Positions 35,573-44,994 of a stretch of DNA of 64,000 bases are shown one piece after another. Within the stretch, counting starts at the first letter, position 1; each line of letters begins with the position of its first letter. Origin of the DNA: Bryobacterales bacterium (GTDB lineage: Bacteria; Acidobacteriota; Terriglobia; Bryobacterales; Bryobacteraceae); assembly GCA_947446025.1 (NCBI GenBank), contig CANFEY010000002.1, positions 62,001 through 126,000 on the forward strand, in the 5' to 3' direction. The notes below the pieces were generated by a model. The model saw nothing but the letters and a program-made list of their open reading frames with translations. It was not told where the DNA came from and searched no databases. The translations under genes were made by a program, and so were the position numbers.

Positions 35573-36517
35573 ATGTACTCTCAGGAGATGACTCCCGGAC
35601 GTCCTGCTCCTTCTTTTGATCCAGGCTTAACTCAGCAATATTCGGGCGCGTTGCTGCGCGCGATCAACAAAGATGGGACGTTCAACATCCGGCGACCGCG
35701 TGGGTTGCGGAATTTTGGGGGCAGCGTCTACATGCATCTGGTGTCGATGACTTGGCCGAAGTTCCTGGCGCTGGTGGTGGCGGGGTACTTGACGGTGAAT
35801 CTAGTGTTCGCTGGAATGTACTTTGCGCTGGGGGCGGTGCGGGCCAGCGTGCCGGAACTGGAGTTGGGCGCGTTCGCCCGGGCGTTTTTCTTCAGCGTTC
35901 ACACGCTCACCACCGTTGGCTACGGCGATTTGTATCCCGTGGGACTGGCGGCGAACGTGTTGTCTTCGGTGGAAGCGGCGATGGGGCTGATGGGGTTCGC
36001 GCTGGCTACGGGGCTGTTGTTCGCGCGGTTCTCGCGGCCCACAGCGCGGCTGGCGTTTTCCGAGCGCGCGATTGTCGCTCCGTTCGGCGGTGGGCACAGC
36101 TTGCAGTTCCGCGTGGCCAACCGGCGGACGAACGTGCTGATGGACGTTCAGACCGACGTGCTGCTGATGACGGTGGAAGCCGACGCGGCGGGCAACCTCA
36201 AGCGGAATTTCGCGGAGCTGAAGCTGGAGCGCAAGGGAGTGTTCTTTCTGGCTCTGACGTGGACTATTGTGCATCCCATTGATGAAGGCAGCCCGCTGTA
36301 CGGCAAGTCCGCGGCGGACCTCGAGAAGCTGCAAGCCGAGGTGCTGATTCTGATGCGCAGCTTTGATGATTCGTTCAGCCAGGTGGTGCATTCGCGGCAC
36401 TCGTATCGTTGGGATGAAGTGGAATGGTCGGCGAAGTTCATGCCGGCGTTTGAGGTTGCGCCGGAAGGGCACCTGGTGCTGGATGTGGATCGAGTAGGGC
36501 AGACCAGCAAGATCTAG
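35573..36517 (+). CDS. KirBac-type inward-rectifier potassium channel
   Basis: 314 aa from ATG 35573 (GTG 35516 would add 19 residues). Two transmembrane helices flank the selectivity filter TTVGYGD (residues 113-119). A slide helix precedes (YMHLVSMTWPKFLALV), and the cytoplasmic immunoglobulin-like domain follows (SLQFRVANRRTNVLMDVQTD...ELKLERKGVFFLALTWTIVH). It conducts K+ across the inner membrane. It stands alone, divergent from the binding-protein gene. Confidence 0.88.
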   Translation: MYSQEMTPGRPAPSFDPGLTQQYSGALLRAINKDGTFNIRRPRGLRNFGGSVYMHLVSMTWPKFLALVVAGYLTVNLVFAGMYFALGAVRASVPELELGAFARAFFFSVHTLTTVGYGDLYPVGLAANVLSSVEAAMGLMGFALATGLLFARFSRPTARLAFSERAIVAPFGGGHSLQFRVANRRTNVLMDVQTDVLLMTVEADAAGNLKRNFAELKLERKGVFFLALTWTIVHPIDEGSPLYGKSAADLEKLQAEVLILMRSFDDSFSQVVHSRHSYRWDEVEWSAKFMPAFEVAPEGHLVLDVDRVGQTSKI

Positions 36518-36533
36518 ATACACTCAAAAGACG

Positions 36534-38150
36534 ATGGCAACGATCCCTACTCAGCCTTTCGCCGGACAGAAGCCCGGCACCTCCGGCCTGCGCAAGAAAA
36601 CGCGCGAATTCATGCAGCCGGGGTACCTTGAGAATTTCATCCAGTCTGTCTTTGATGCCGTCGATCTCGACGGGCAGACGCTGGTGGTTGGCGGCGACGG
36701 GCGCTACTTCAATCGGGAGGCGATCCAGACGATTCTGCGATTGGCTGCGGGGAATCGGGTGGGGCGGGTGCTGGTGGCGAAGGATGGGATTTTGTCCACG
36801 CCGGCCGTATCCTGCGTGATTCGCGAACACGGGGCCGCGGGCGGGTTGGTGCTTTCGGCGAGCCACAATCCCGGCGGGCCGGATGCGGACTTCGGTATAA
36901 AGTACAACGCCTCCAACGGCGGGCCCGCGCCGGAAGAGATCACCGAGCGCATTTATCGGCGCACGCTGGAGATCGATGAGTACCGCATGGTGGATGGCTA
37001 CGTCGATTTGGAGCGGCTCGGGTCTACGCGGATGGGCAAGACCGACGTGGAGGTGATCGATCCGCTAGCAGACTACGTCGCGCTGATGGAGAAGATCTTC
37101 GACTTCGACAGGCTGCGCGACTTTCTGCGTGGGGATTTCCGCATGCGCTTTGACGGCATGAACGGAGTGACGGGGCCGTTTGCAAGGGAGATTTTTGAGA
37201 ATTTGCTGGGCGCGCCGGAAGGCTCGGTGATCCGGGCGACGCCGCTCGAAGATTTCGGCGGGGAGCATCCGGACCCTAACCTCACGTACGCCGCGGATCT
37301 GGTGGCGGAGTTGGCGGGCGCGCATGGTCCGGACTTCGGGGCGGCCTGTGATGGCGACGGTGACCGCAATTTGATCTTAGGGCGCGGCAGTTTTGTCAGC
37401 CCTGGGGATTCGCTGGCGATCATCGCGGACATGGCTCCGAAGTGTATTCCGGCGTATCGCAACGGGCTGGCCGGGATTGCGCGGTCCATGCCGACGAGCA
37501 TGGCGGCGGACCGGGTGGCGGCTTCGTTGGGGATTCCTTGTTTTGAAACGCCGACGGGGTGGAAGTTTTTCGGCAGCCTGCTGGACGCTGGACGCATCAC
37601 GATTTGCGGCGAGGAGAGCTTCGGCACCGGCTCTAATCACGTGCGGGAGAAGGACGGCCTGTGGGCGGTGCTGGCGTGGCTTTCGATTTTGGCGCACACC
37701 GGGCAGTCGGTGAGTGACGTGATGCAGGATCACTGGCGGCGGTTCGGACGCAGCTACTATCAGCGGCACGACTACGAGAACATTTCTTCTTCCGCGGCGG
37801 ACGCCATGATGTCGAGCTTGCGGGGGCGATTGGGTGCGCTGGTGGGGATGGAGATGGCGGGATCGCGCATTCGCGTGGCGGACGATTTTAGCTACACAGA
37901 TCCGGTGAATGGGTCGGTCACGAAGAATCAAGGCACGCGGTTGCTGCTGGAAGACGGCTCGCGCGCAGTGATCCGGTTGTCGGGCACGGGTACAGAAGGC
38001 GCGACGCTGCGGTTGTATTTCGAAGCGTACTCAAAGGACGAGATTGCGCAGAATCCTTCGGAGCGGATTTGCCCGCTGGCCGATGCGGTGGGCGCTCTGC
38101 TGGAGTTGAACGCGCGAGTGGGCCGGGCGGCACCGGACGTCGTCACGTAG
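36534..38150 (+). CDS. pgm: alpha-D-glucose phosphate-specific phosphoglucomutase
   Basis: 538 aa, full length. Active-site serine Ser110 in LSASHNPGG; metal loop DGDGDRN; sugar-binding loop [12 protein letters not shown]; phosphate loop [15 protein letters not shown]. It interconverts glucose-1-phosphate and glucose-6-phosphate, linking glycogen/trehalose and glycolysis. gluQ begins 2 bp after its stop, so the two are likely co-transcribed. Confidence 0.93.
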   Translation: MATIPTQPFAGQKPGTSGLRKKTREFMQPGYLENFIQSVFDAVDLDGQTLVVGGDGRYFNREAIQTILRLAAGNRVGRVLVAKDGILSTPAVSCVIREHGAAGGLVLSASHNPGGPDADFGIKYNASNGGPAPEEITERIYRRTLEIDEYRMVDGYVDLERLGSTRMGKTDVEVIDPLADYVALMEKIFDFDRLRDFLRGDFRMRFDGMNGVTGPFAREIFENLLGAPEGSVIRATPLEDFGGEHPDPNLTYAADLVAELAGAHGPDFGAACDGDGDRNLILGRGSFVSPGDSLAIIADMAPKCIPAYRNGLAGIARSMPTSMAADRVAASLGIPCFETPTGWKFFGSLLDAGRITICGEESFGTGSNHVREKDGLWAVLAWLSILAHTGQSVSDVMQDHWRRFGRSYYQRHDYENISSSAADAMMSSLRGRLGALVGMEMAGSRIRVADDFSYTDPVNGSVTKNQGTRLLLEDGSRAVIRLSGTGTEGATLRLYFEAYSKDEIAQNPSERICPLADAVGALLELNARVGRAAPDVVT

Positions 38151-38151
38151 T

Positions 38152-38907
38152 ATGTATAGGGGCCGATTCGCACCTTCGCCGACGGGGCCGCTGCACTTCG
38201 GGTCACTGGTGGCGGCGCTGGCCAGTTACCTCGACGCGCGGGCTCACGGCGGCGAATGGCTGGTGCGCATGGAGGACGTGGACAGGCCGCGTGAGATGCC
38301 GGGGGCTGCGGACGCGATCCTGGCGGATCTGGAGTTCTTTGGGTTTCAGTGGGATGGTCCGGTGATGTACCAGAGCCAACGGACGGACGCATATCGCGAG
38401 GCGCTGGAGCAGCTGAAGGCGGCGGACGCGGTGTATCCGTGCGGGTGTTCGCGGAAGGAAATTGAGGGCGACCAGTATCCGGGCACGTGCTCGCACGGGT
38501 TGCCGCCGGGGAAGGTCGCGCGGGCTTGGCGCGTGCGCGGGGAAGGCGACTTCGTGGTGCTGCGCGCGGATGGATGCTGCGCCTATCAGCTGGCGGTGGT
38601 CGTAGATGATGCTGCGCAATGCATCACCGATGTGGTGCGCGGAGCGGACCTGCTCGATTCCACGCCTCGGCAGAATCATCTGCAGCGCTTGCTGGGGTAT
38701 CCCCTGCCTCGCTACCGGCACGTTCCAGTGGTGCTGGCCGCGGATGGGCAGAAGTTGAGTAAGCAGACGGGCGCGGCGGCGCTGGATCGTGGGCGCGCGG
38801 GGTCCCTTCTGTGGGAGGCGCTGGAATTTCGGGAACCTGGCGCGCCGCCGGAGTTGAAGAGCGCACCTTTGGCCGACGTGTGGAGTTGGGCCTTGCGGCG
38901 CTATTGA
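38152..38907 (+). CDS. gluQ: glutamyl-Q tRNA(Asp) synthetase
   Basis: 251 aa. A GluRS-like catalytic core without the anticodon-binding domain. [20 protein letters not shown] contains the HIGH-type motif (HFGS) and GQKLSKQTG is the KMSKS-type motif. A zinc site is suggested by CGCS near residue 99 together with GTCSHGL. It attaches glutamate to queuosine in tRNA-Asp. Together with pgm it forms a two-gene unit. Confidence 0.9.
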   Translation: MYRGRFAPSPTGPLHFGSLVAALASYLDARAHGGEWLVRMEDVDRPREMPGAADAILADLEFFGFQWDGPVMYQSQRTDAYREALEQLKAADAVYPCGCSRKEIEGDQYPGTCSHGLPPGKVARAWRVRGEGDFVVLRADGCCAYQLAVVVDDAAQCITDVVRGADLLDSTPRQNHLQRLLGYPLPRYRHVPVVLAADGQKLSKQTGAAALDRGRAGSLLWEALEFREPGAPPELKSAPLADVWSWALRRY

Positions 38908-39056
38908 AGGGCAATCCGCCCCACCGCCTACCTACGCGAACAACTCTGCCGGGTGCGGATGCCCAGGCAGGAAAATTCACCGTGTCGTAATCCTCTATTA
39001 ACCAAAGCGCGGGATCGTGAAGTCTTATTCCCAACCAGTTTTGTTCTGAGGAGACC

Positions 39057-42000
39057 ATGAAGCGAATTCTGGCATTGTTCACGTTAGCGGCTGCGGCCAT
39101 GGCGCAGCCTTCCATCACGGCGGTTTTGGATGGAGGCGCTTACACGAGCAACATTGCGCAAGGATCGGTCTTCGTTGTCAAAGGAACACTGCTGAGCGCG
39201 GCGGGCACCGCGCAGGCGACCGCGCCCATCTATCCGACGGCGCTGAATAACGTTAGCATGACGTTGACGGCGGTTACCGGCGGAGCGGTGGTGACGCCGC
39301 TGATGGTCTACACCTTTAACCAGGGCAGCGTGAATCAGTTGGCGGCAGTGCTACCGTCGAACGCCGCAGTGGGGGATTACGACTTGCGCGTGGCAAACGG
39401 TGCGGCTACTTCAGCGCCGTTCCGCACCAGCGTGGTCGCGAGGAAGCCGGGCATCGTAACCGTCGCGGGCGATGGCGCGGGTCCGGCGCAGGCCACCCTG
39501 GATGGCAAGCAGATTTTGCAACGGACCTCGAACCTGGGCAAGCTCGGGGTCTATGACACGCGCTCGGCGCATCCGGGTGAGCGCGTGGATTTGTGGGGTA
39601 CGGGCCTGGGGGCTGACAGAGCTTCGGATACCGGCGGCAGTGCGGGAGATCAGACAGCGGCGGGTGTGATCCGCGTGCTAGTGGACGGGATTGAAGTGAC
39701 GCCCACGTACGCGGGCCGTTCGCAGGGCTTCCCCGGCCTGGACCAGGTTGTGTTTACGCTGCCTGCTGCGACGGCGCTGAACTGCGCGGTGACGCTTCAA
39801 GTGCGGGCGGGCGACGTGCTGAGCAACCCGGTTACCATCGCGACCTCCAGCGTGGATTCGTGCACGGCGGGTTCTATCCGCATCAACGAAATTGAATCGA
39901 ATGGCGGAACGCCGGGGGACTGGGTGGAACTTTACAACCCCGGAACGGTGGCGGTGAATCTGGCAGGGTACCTATTTAAGGACAATGACAATACGCGGAC
40001 CTTCGCCATCGCGGCGGGAGCCACGATCCCCGGCGGCGGCTACTACGTGGTCGAAGAGGCGCAATTCGGCTTTGGGCTGGGCAGCCCGGATAGCGCGCGG
40101 CTCTATAATCCGGGAGGCGCGCTGATCGATGCGTATAGTTGGACCCCGCACGCCACCACCACCTACGGGCGCTGCCCGAACGCCACGGGCGTGTTCGTCA
40201 CAACCAACACGTCCACCAAGGGCGCGGCGAATGACTGCGGAACCGGCGTGAGTGCGGTGAAGATCAACGAAGTGGAATCGAACGGCGGCACTCCGGGCGA
40301 TTGGGTGGAACTGTTCAATCCCGGCACCACGCCGGCCAACGTCGGCGGGTTCGTGTTTAAAGACAACGATGATACGCGCACCTATGCGATCCCGCTGGGC
40401 ACCAGCATTCCCGCGGGCGGTTACTATCTGCTGGAAGAAGCGGCGTTCGGCTTCGGCTTGGGCGCGGCAGACAGCGCTCGGCTCTACGACACCACCGGGA
40501 CCGTGGTCGATTCCTACACCTGGACGGCGCACGCGGAGATCACCTATGGCCGCTGCCCGAACGGCACGGGCGCATTCGGCGCGAGCAGCGCGTCCACAAA
40601 AGGCGCGGCCAATGCCTGCGGCGCGGCTCTGATCACTACGGTGAAGATCAATGAAGTGGAATCGAACGGCGGCACTCCGGGCGATTGGTTTGAGTTGATC
40701 AACACCGGCACGACGACGGTGGATATCACCGGTTGGAAGATGATCGATAACGACGATACGCACGTGAAGTATACGCTTCCGGCGGGCAGCACGATCGCTC
40801 CGGGGGGCTACCTGGTGATTGAAGAGGCCGCCTTCGGATTCGGATTGGGTGCGCCGGATAGCGTGCGCCTGTTCGACGCGACGGACACGCTGTACGAAAC
40901 CTACACGTGGGCGACGCATGCGACCACGACCTATGGGCGCTGCCCGAATGGCTCGGGCGCGTTCACCACGTCGGGAACTTTCACCAAGGGCACCGCGAAC
41001 GATTGCGGGAGCATCGTGAAGATCAACGAGATCGAATCGAACCTGGGCACCCCCGGTGACTGGGTGGAGATCTTCAACCCTGGCACGGCGGCCGCCAACA
41101 TCGCGGGCTTCGTGCTCAAGGACAACAACGACGCCAGCAGCTACGTCTTCCCGGCGGGCACCAGCATCACGGCCAGCGGCTACTTGGTGGTTGAGGAAGC
41201 TGCTTTCGTGTTCGGATTGGGCGCGGCGGACAGCGTGCGTCTCTATGATCCGGCGGGCGCGTTGGTTGACTCCTATACGTGGACGGCCCATGCGGATACC
41301 ACGTACGGGCGCTGCCCGAACGGGACCGGCGACTTTGCGGTGACCTCGGCGGCGACCAAGGGGGCTACCAATACCTGCACCGGCGATTCTTCCTTCTCCG
41401 CGTGGCCGGGCGCGTCTACGGTCCAGACCGTGGATGCCTTGAACGCGTTCCCCAGCAACTTGAGCGGCTTGTCGCTGCAAGGTACGGTATTGTGGGCCGC
41501 CCGCAACGGGCCTGGTGCGGTGTTCCGCCTGACGTATAACAAAACCAACTGGGTCCCGGATACGGCCAATGACTGGGGCAGCGGGAAACTGCTGCGCTAC
41601 GCCGACGGCACGGGAGATCCGGATTCCGAGGGCATCACGGTGATCCCCGCCGGGATCTATGTGGCCACCGAGCGCAACAACGCGGCCAATGCGGTGAGCC
41701 GTAATACCGTGCTGCGCTTCGATGCGGCGGCGGCGGGGGCGACGCTCACCGCGGCCAACGAATGGAACCTCACCAGCGATCTGCCGGTGACCGGTCCCAA
41801 CGCTGGCCTGGAGGCCGTAACGTTTGTGCCGGACACGTTCCTGGTCTCGAAGAACTTCTTCGACGAATCGAAGAGCCGGGCCTACAATCCCGCCGACTAT
41901 CCGAATCACGGCACTGGGATTTTCTTCGTGGGTGTGGAGGCGAATGGCACCATTTATGCCTACGCCTTCAACCACACCAACAACACCTTCACCCGCGTGG

Positions 42001-42311
42001 CCACCATTGCCTCAGGCCAGACCACGGTGATGGACCTGCACTTCGATAGCGACCTGGGCGACTTCTGGGCAGTCTGCGACGACACCTGCCAGGGCCGTTC
42101 GGTGGTCTTGCGCATCGACGGCACCGGCAAGTTCGTTCCGGCCCGCCGATTCGAGCGTCCGGCGGCGATGCCGAACATCAACAACGAAGGGTTCACGATT
42201 GCCCCGGCCAGCCAGTGCTCGGGCGGTACGCGTCCGGTGTTCTGGGCGGATGACAGCAACACCGAAGGTCACGCGATCCGCAGCGGCACGGTGACGTGCA
42301 CGGCGTTTTAG
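39057..42311 (+). CDS. large secreted lamin-tail repeat protein
   Basis: 1084 aa. A signal peptide (1-16, ending in AMAQ) is followed by about 250 residues of TIGR03437-like beta-sandwich sequence (GGAYTSNIAQGSVFVVKG; DLWGTGLGAD). Four consecutive lamin-tail domains follow (about 275-780), each opening with (R/K)INE(I/V)ESN.GTPGDW and containing EEA.FGFGLG and TYGRCPN. A C-terminal domain of about 300 residues resembles an esterase-like/phytase-like beta-propeller (PDSEGITVIPAGIYVATERN; AGLEAVTFVPDTFLVSKNFF). Probably a cell-surface or extracellular adhesion or hydrolytic protein. GAGGAG precedes the ATG. Confidence 0.8.
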   Translation: MKRILALFTLAAAAMAQPSITAVLDGGAYTSNIAQGSVFVVKGTLLSAAGTAQATAPIYPTALNNVSMTLTAVTGGAVVTPLMVYTFNQGSVNQLAAVLPSNAAVGDYDLRVANGAATSAPFRTSVVARKPGIVTVAGDGAGPAQATLDGKQILQRTSNLGKLGVYDTRSAHPGERVDLWGTGLGADRASDTGGSAGDQTAAGVIRVLVDGIEVTPTYAGRSQGFPGLDQVVFTLPAATALNCAVTLQVRAGDVLSNPVTIATSSVDSCTAGSIRINEIESNGGTPGDWVELYNPGTVAVNLAGYLFKDNDNTRTFAIAAGATIPGGGYYVVEEAQFGFGLGSPDSARLYNPGGALIDAYSWTPHATTTYGRCPNATGVFVTTNTSTKGAANDCGTGVSAVKINEVESNGGTPGDWVELFNPGTTPANVGGFVFKDNDDTRTYAIPLGTSIPAGGYYLLEEAAFGFGLGAADSARLYDTTGTVVDSYTWTAHAEITYGRCPNGTGAFGASSASTKGAANACGAALITTVKINEVESNGGTPGDWFELINTGTTTVDITGWKMIDNDDTHVKYTLPAGSTIAPGGYLVIEEAAFGFGLGAPDSVRLFDATDTLYETYTWATHATTTYGRCPNGSGAFTTSGTFTKGTANDCGSIVKINEIESNLGTPGDWVEIFNPGTAAANIAGFVLKDNNDASSYVFPAGTSITASGYLVVEEAAFVFGLGAADSVRLYDPAGALVDSYTWTAHADTTYGRCPNGTGDFAVTSAATKGATNTCTGDSSFSAWPGASTVQTVDALNAFPSNLSGLSLQGTVLWAARNGPGAVFRLTYNKTNWVPDTANDWGSGKLLRYADGTGDPDSEGITVIPAGIYVATERNNAANAVSRNTVLRFDAAAAGATLTAANEWNLTSDLPVTGPNAGLEAVTFVPDTFLVSKNFFDESKSRAYNPADYPNHGTGIFFVGVEANGTIYAYAFNHTNNTFTRVATIASGQTTVMDLHFDSDLGDFWAVCDDTCQGRSVVLRIDGTGKFVPARRFERPAAMPNINNEGFTIAPASQCSGGTRPVFWADDSNTEGHAIRSGTVTCTAF
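39879..41390 (+). repeat. four tandem lamin-tail domain repeats
   Basis: Units begin at 39879, 40260, 40644 and 41019, with spacings of 381, 384 and 375 bp. Identity is high enough that long stretches match at the DNA level (for example the opening that encodes ESNGGTPGDW), so duplication is recent or homogenised by recombination. Copy number could vary between strains. Confidence 0.85.
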
Positions 42312-42320
42312 TCTAGCCCT

Positions 42321-42342
42321 GGTCAGGCGAACTCGCCTGACC
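42321..42342. terminator. dispersed hairpin, copy 2, after the lamin-tail gene
   Basis: GGTCAGGCG-AACT-CGCCTGACC is a perfect 9-bp stem with a 4-nt loop, 9 bp after the stop codon. It belongs to the same family as the element at 26272 and may terminate transcription, although no T-run follows. Confidence 0.6.
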
Positions 42343-42373
42343 CAACCCGGTGCTACCATAGGTGGTACCAGCT

Positions 42374-42631
42374 ATGGTAAAGACCACCGTCTACCTCGAA
42401 CCCGACACAGCGCTCGACCTCAAACAACTCGCCACCGCCGAAGGCCGCAGCCAGGCGGAGTTGATCCGGGACGCGCTGGGGGACTACACGCGGCGCAAGA
42501 AGCGGCCCGCGATTCCAGGGCTTGGCGAATTCGACAGCGGACAGTCGAACATTTCCGAACAGGCAGAAAATATCTTGAAGAAAGCGTCCCTCGCGGGAAA
42601 ATGGCGGAGAGCCCGTGGCGCTGGTCGCTGA
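42374..42631 (+). CDS. ribbon-helix-helix antitoxin of a VapBC-like pair
   Basis: 85 aa from ATG 42374. MVKTTVYLEPDTALDLKQLA, then GRSQAELIRDALGDYTRRKK, is a CopG/MetJ-type ribbon-helix-helix. It overlaps the PIN toxin start by 17 bp. The sequence before the start (CTACCATAGGTGGTACC) has partial dyad symmetry and may be the operator. Confidence 0.78.
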   Translation: MVKTTVYLEPDTALDLKQLATAEGRSQAELIRDALGDYTRRKKRPAIPGLGEFDSGQSNISEQAENILKKASLAGKWRRARGAGR

Positions 42632-43028
42632 TACCGGGGCCATTTACGCGCTGTTTGACCGGCGCGACAAGCACCACAAAGCCGTCCGCAATGCTGTGAT
42701 GGCCGAAGCCGGGGCAATCCTGATTCCGGTTGCGATCCTCGCGGAACTCGACTACCTGCTGCACACGCGACTGGGACAGAAAGCGGAAGAACGCTTCCTC
42801 GACGGTTTACTGCAAGGATCGTTCACGCTGTGCCCATTCACGCTGGAGGATGCGGCGGAATGCAAGCGGATCTTGATCCAATACCGCGAACTGGAACTCG
42901 GGCTCGCCGACGCAGCGGTGATCGCCACCGCCGAACGGACGGGCGTGTTTCGGATACTGACCGTGGATACACGGGATTTCAGAGCGGTGCGGTCGGCGAA
43001 AGGCACGCCGTTTGAGCTGGTGCCGTAG
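42615..43028 (+). CDS. PIN-domain ribonuclease toxin (VapC-like)
   Basis: 137 aa. The PIN acidic residues are visible in ALVADTGAIYALFDR (Asp6), PVAILAELDYLL (Glu45), LELGLADAAVIATAE (Asp98) and RILTVDTRDFRAV (Asp117). It is expected to cut tRNA or rRNA unless bound by the upstream antitoxin. Typical length. Confidence 0.82.
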   Translation: MALVADTGAIYALFDRRDKHHKAVRNAVMAEAGAILIPVAILAELDYLLHTRLGQKAEERFLDGLLQGSFTLCPFTLEDAAECKRILIQYRELELGLADAAVIATAERTGVFRILTVDTRDFRAVRSAKGTPFELVP

Positions 43029-43192
43029 CCCCCCTCAAAACACTGGAGCTAATGGACTTCCGCCTGCACCCCATCCAGTACTATCCCGCGTTCAGGTATA
43101 GTGGAAAGGCTTGAGTTGTAACCTTCGGCAGGAGCCTGTGCGCCTCTATCATAGTGTAAATATGTCGCCCTCTGCCGGATTTGGCGGTGGCG

Positions 43193-43762
43193 ATGCTGGT
43201 TGAGTTCGAGCTCATTGAACGGGCTCGGAACGGCGACGCGGGTGCGTTCAACCAGATTGTCCAGGCGTACCGGAAGCGGATTCTGCGTACAATCGCGCGA
43301 TTAATCGGGCGACCGGACGATGTGGAAGACGTGGGCCAGGAAGTGTTCCTGCGGTTGTATTACGCGCTGGAGCAGTTGCGGACCCCGGAAGTGTTTGAGC
43401 CGTGGTTGTACCGGCTAACCGTGAACGCGGCCTACGATTACTTGCGCAAGCAGAAGCGGCGCAAAGAGAGCCGGATGTCGGACATGAGTGAGCAGGCGGT
43501 CATCATGGCGGATGCCGAGGCCGGGACCAAGGTCGAGGTGGAAGAGACGCGGCGGTTGAAGATCCGCGAGTTGGTGCAGTCGCTGCTGGGGAAGATTTCG
43601 GAGGAAGACGGGGTCTTGCTGCTGATGAAAGAAGTGGAAGGGCTTTCGCTGAAAGAGTTGGAGAAGGTCTACAAGGTTAGTGAGAATGCTCTGAAAGTCC
43701 GGCTGTTCCGGGCGCGGCAGCGGGTGTTGAAGGCGTTTGCGGACGGGAAAACGGAGGTATAG
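43193..43762 (+). CDS. ECF-family RNA polymerase sigma factor
   Basis: 189 aa from ATG 43193 (an in-frame TTG at 43181 is an alternative). Region 2 is DAGAFNQIVQAYRKRILRTI, continuing DDVEDVGQEVFLRLYYALEQ. Region 4 is SLKELEKVYKVSENALKVRL, then FRARQRVLKA. It heads a three-gene operon with a membrane anti-sigma factor and a Spy/CpxP-like protein, so it probably responds to an envelope or metal signal. Confidence 0.88.
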   Translation: MLVEFELIERARNGDAGAFNQIVQAYRKRILRTIARLIGRPDDVEDVGQEVFLRLYYALEQLRTPEVFEPWLYRLTVNAAYDYLRKQKRRKESRMSDMSEQAVIMADAEAGTKVEVEETRRLKIRELVQSLLGKISEEDGVLLLMKEVEGLSLKELEKVYKVSENALKVRLFRARQRVLKAFADGKTEV

Positions 43763-43763
43763 A

Positions 43764-44099
43764 ATGGAACGGATGGATCACGACGATAAGTTGGACAGCC
43801 TGTTCGCGGCGTACCGCGACGCGTGTCCCGATCCAGAGTCGAGTCCGAACTTCATGCCGAACTTGTGGGCGAAAATCGAGGCTCGGCGCGTCGACACCAC
43901 TTCGGTCTTCCGGCGGCTCGCGCATGTGTGCATTGCCGCCACGGCGGCGCTACTGTTGTTGACGGCGGTCCTCACTCCAGCAGTGCAGGACGATGAGGTC
44001 CTCTATTCCAGCACCTATGCGGACATCTTGGCAGAAGACCACGCAGATGAAGCATACGTGGAAGCCTTGCCTGCGGATGTGCTGGGTGACCTGCGATGA
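43764..44099 (+). CDS. membrane anti-sigma factor-like protein
   Basis: 111 aa. The N-terminal cytoplasmic part (LDSLFAAYRDACPDPESSPN, then FMPNLWAKIEARR) is followed by one transmembrane helix (LAHVCIAATAALLLLTAVL) and a short periplasmic acidic tail. It lacks the zinc HxxxCxxC motif of many anti-sigma factors. ACGGAGG (43751-43757) serves the ATG, 1 bp after the sigma gene stop. The position makes an anti-sigma role likely. Confidence 0.65.
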   Translation: MERMDHDDKLDSLFAAYRDACPDPESSPNFMPNLWAKIEARRVDTTSVFRRLAHVCIAATAALLLLTAVLTPAVQDDEVLYSSTYADILAEDHADEAYVEALPADVLGDLR

Positions 44100-44530
44100 C
44101 GCTGTCGCGCTCCGGTATCGCGCTCTACATGGGATTGGTCTTCGCCAGCGGCGCGGCCCTGGGCGTGTTCGGCAACCGCTACTACACCGCCACCTCGGCA
44201 CCCACGCCGCTTAAGGGCCAAGGGCAAGGCAAGCGTCCTAATCCAGAAGAGTTCCGCCAGCGCTACCTGGCCGGCATGCAGAAACAACTGCTGCTGACCG
44301 ATGACCAAGTGAAGAAGCTCGACGCCATCATGGACGAAACACGGGTCATGATGGACGACATGCACAAGCGCCAGCGCCCGGAGCAGACCGAGATCCAGCG
44401 CGGCCAGAACGAGAAAATCCGTGCCGTGTTCGACGCCATTCAGCGGGAGAAGTACGACGACATGCTGAAGCGCTTCGCCGAAAAGGGCAAGGCACTGAAG
44501 AACAAAGGCCGCCAAGGCGTCGGGTTTTAA
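44096..44530 (+). CDS. membrane-anchored Spy/CpxP/CnrX-like protein
   Basis: 144 aa. An N-terminal membrane helix (GIALYMGLVFASGAALGVF) leads to an all-helical periplasmic domain with LLLTDDQVKKLDAIMDETRV, IQREKYDDMLKRFAEKGKAL and many Met/Lys/Glu. This is the hairpin fold of Spy/ZraP/CnrX. It overlaps the anti-sigma gene (ATGA at 44096-44099). It is likely the chaperone or signal sensor of the ECF module. Confidence 0.68.
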   Translation: MTLSRSGIALYMGLVFASGAALGVFGNRYYTATSAPTPLKGQGQGKRPNPEEFRQRYLAGMQKQLLLTDDQVKKLDAIMDETRVMMDDMHKRQRPEQTEIQRGQNEKIRAVFDAIQREKYDDMLKRFAEKGKALKNKGRQGVGF

Positions 44531-44571
44531 GAGCAGGAGTCAGAAGGGCTTGGCCCTAAGGGGGACTGGCT

Positions 44572-44994
44572 GTGGACGAAGACCAAGTCGCGCAGTTGAT
44601 CGGAGGCGGCCTGTTCGCGTTTCTCGGCGTCATCATCCTCTGCGCCCTCGCCGTAGCCGCGGTCACGATTGCCGGCATGTGGAAGGTGTTTGAAAAGGCG
44701 GGCAAGCCGGGGTGGGCGGCCATCATTCCGATTTACAGCGCCATCGTCCTGCTGGAGATCGCTGGACGGCCGCTGTGGTGGTTCTTCCTGTTCCTTATCC
44801 CGCTGGTCAACATCGTCTTCATCGTCTTACTCTACGTGGACCTGGCCAAGAGCTTCGGGCAAGGCGTGGGCTTCGCGCTGGGATTGATGTTCCTAGGGTT
44901 CGTCTTCTTCCCGATCCTAGGCTTCGGAAGCGCCCGGTATCTGGGTCCGGCCGCCCGGTTCGGGCCTATTTCGCCGGGTACTTCCAATTCATGA
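44572..44994 (+). CDS. DUF5684-like membrane protein
   Basis: 140 aa from GTG 44572 with GGGGGA 6 nt upstream. Four hydrophobic segments. The signature WKVFEKAGKPGWAAIIPIYS, then LLEIAGRPLWWFFLFLIPLV and NIVFIVLLYVDLAKSFG, matches a small-membrane-protein family often annotated DUF5684 or signal-peptidase-like. Function unknown. Its last 29 bp overlap the decayed kinase gene on the other strand, so its C-terminal tail may not be original. Confidence 0.65.
   Translation: MDEDQVAQLIGGGLFAFLGVIILCALAVAAVTIAGMWKVFEKAGKPGWAAIIPIYSAIVLLEIAGRPLWWFFLFLIPLVNIVFIVLLYVDLAKSFGQGVGFALGLMFLGFVFFPILGFGSARYLGPAARFGPISPGTSNS

Noticed and set aside
39972-41975. A 667-codon minus-strand open frame through the lamin-tail gene
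   Set aside because: It is the antisense of the four repeats; high GC removes stops. It has no recognisable domain and no ribosome site.
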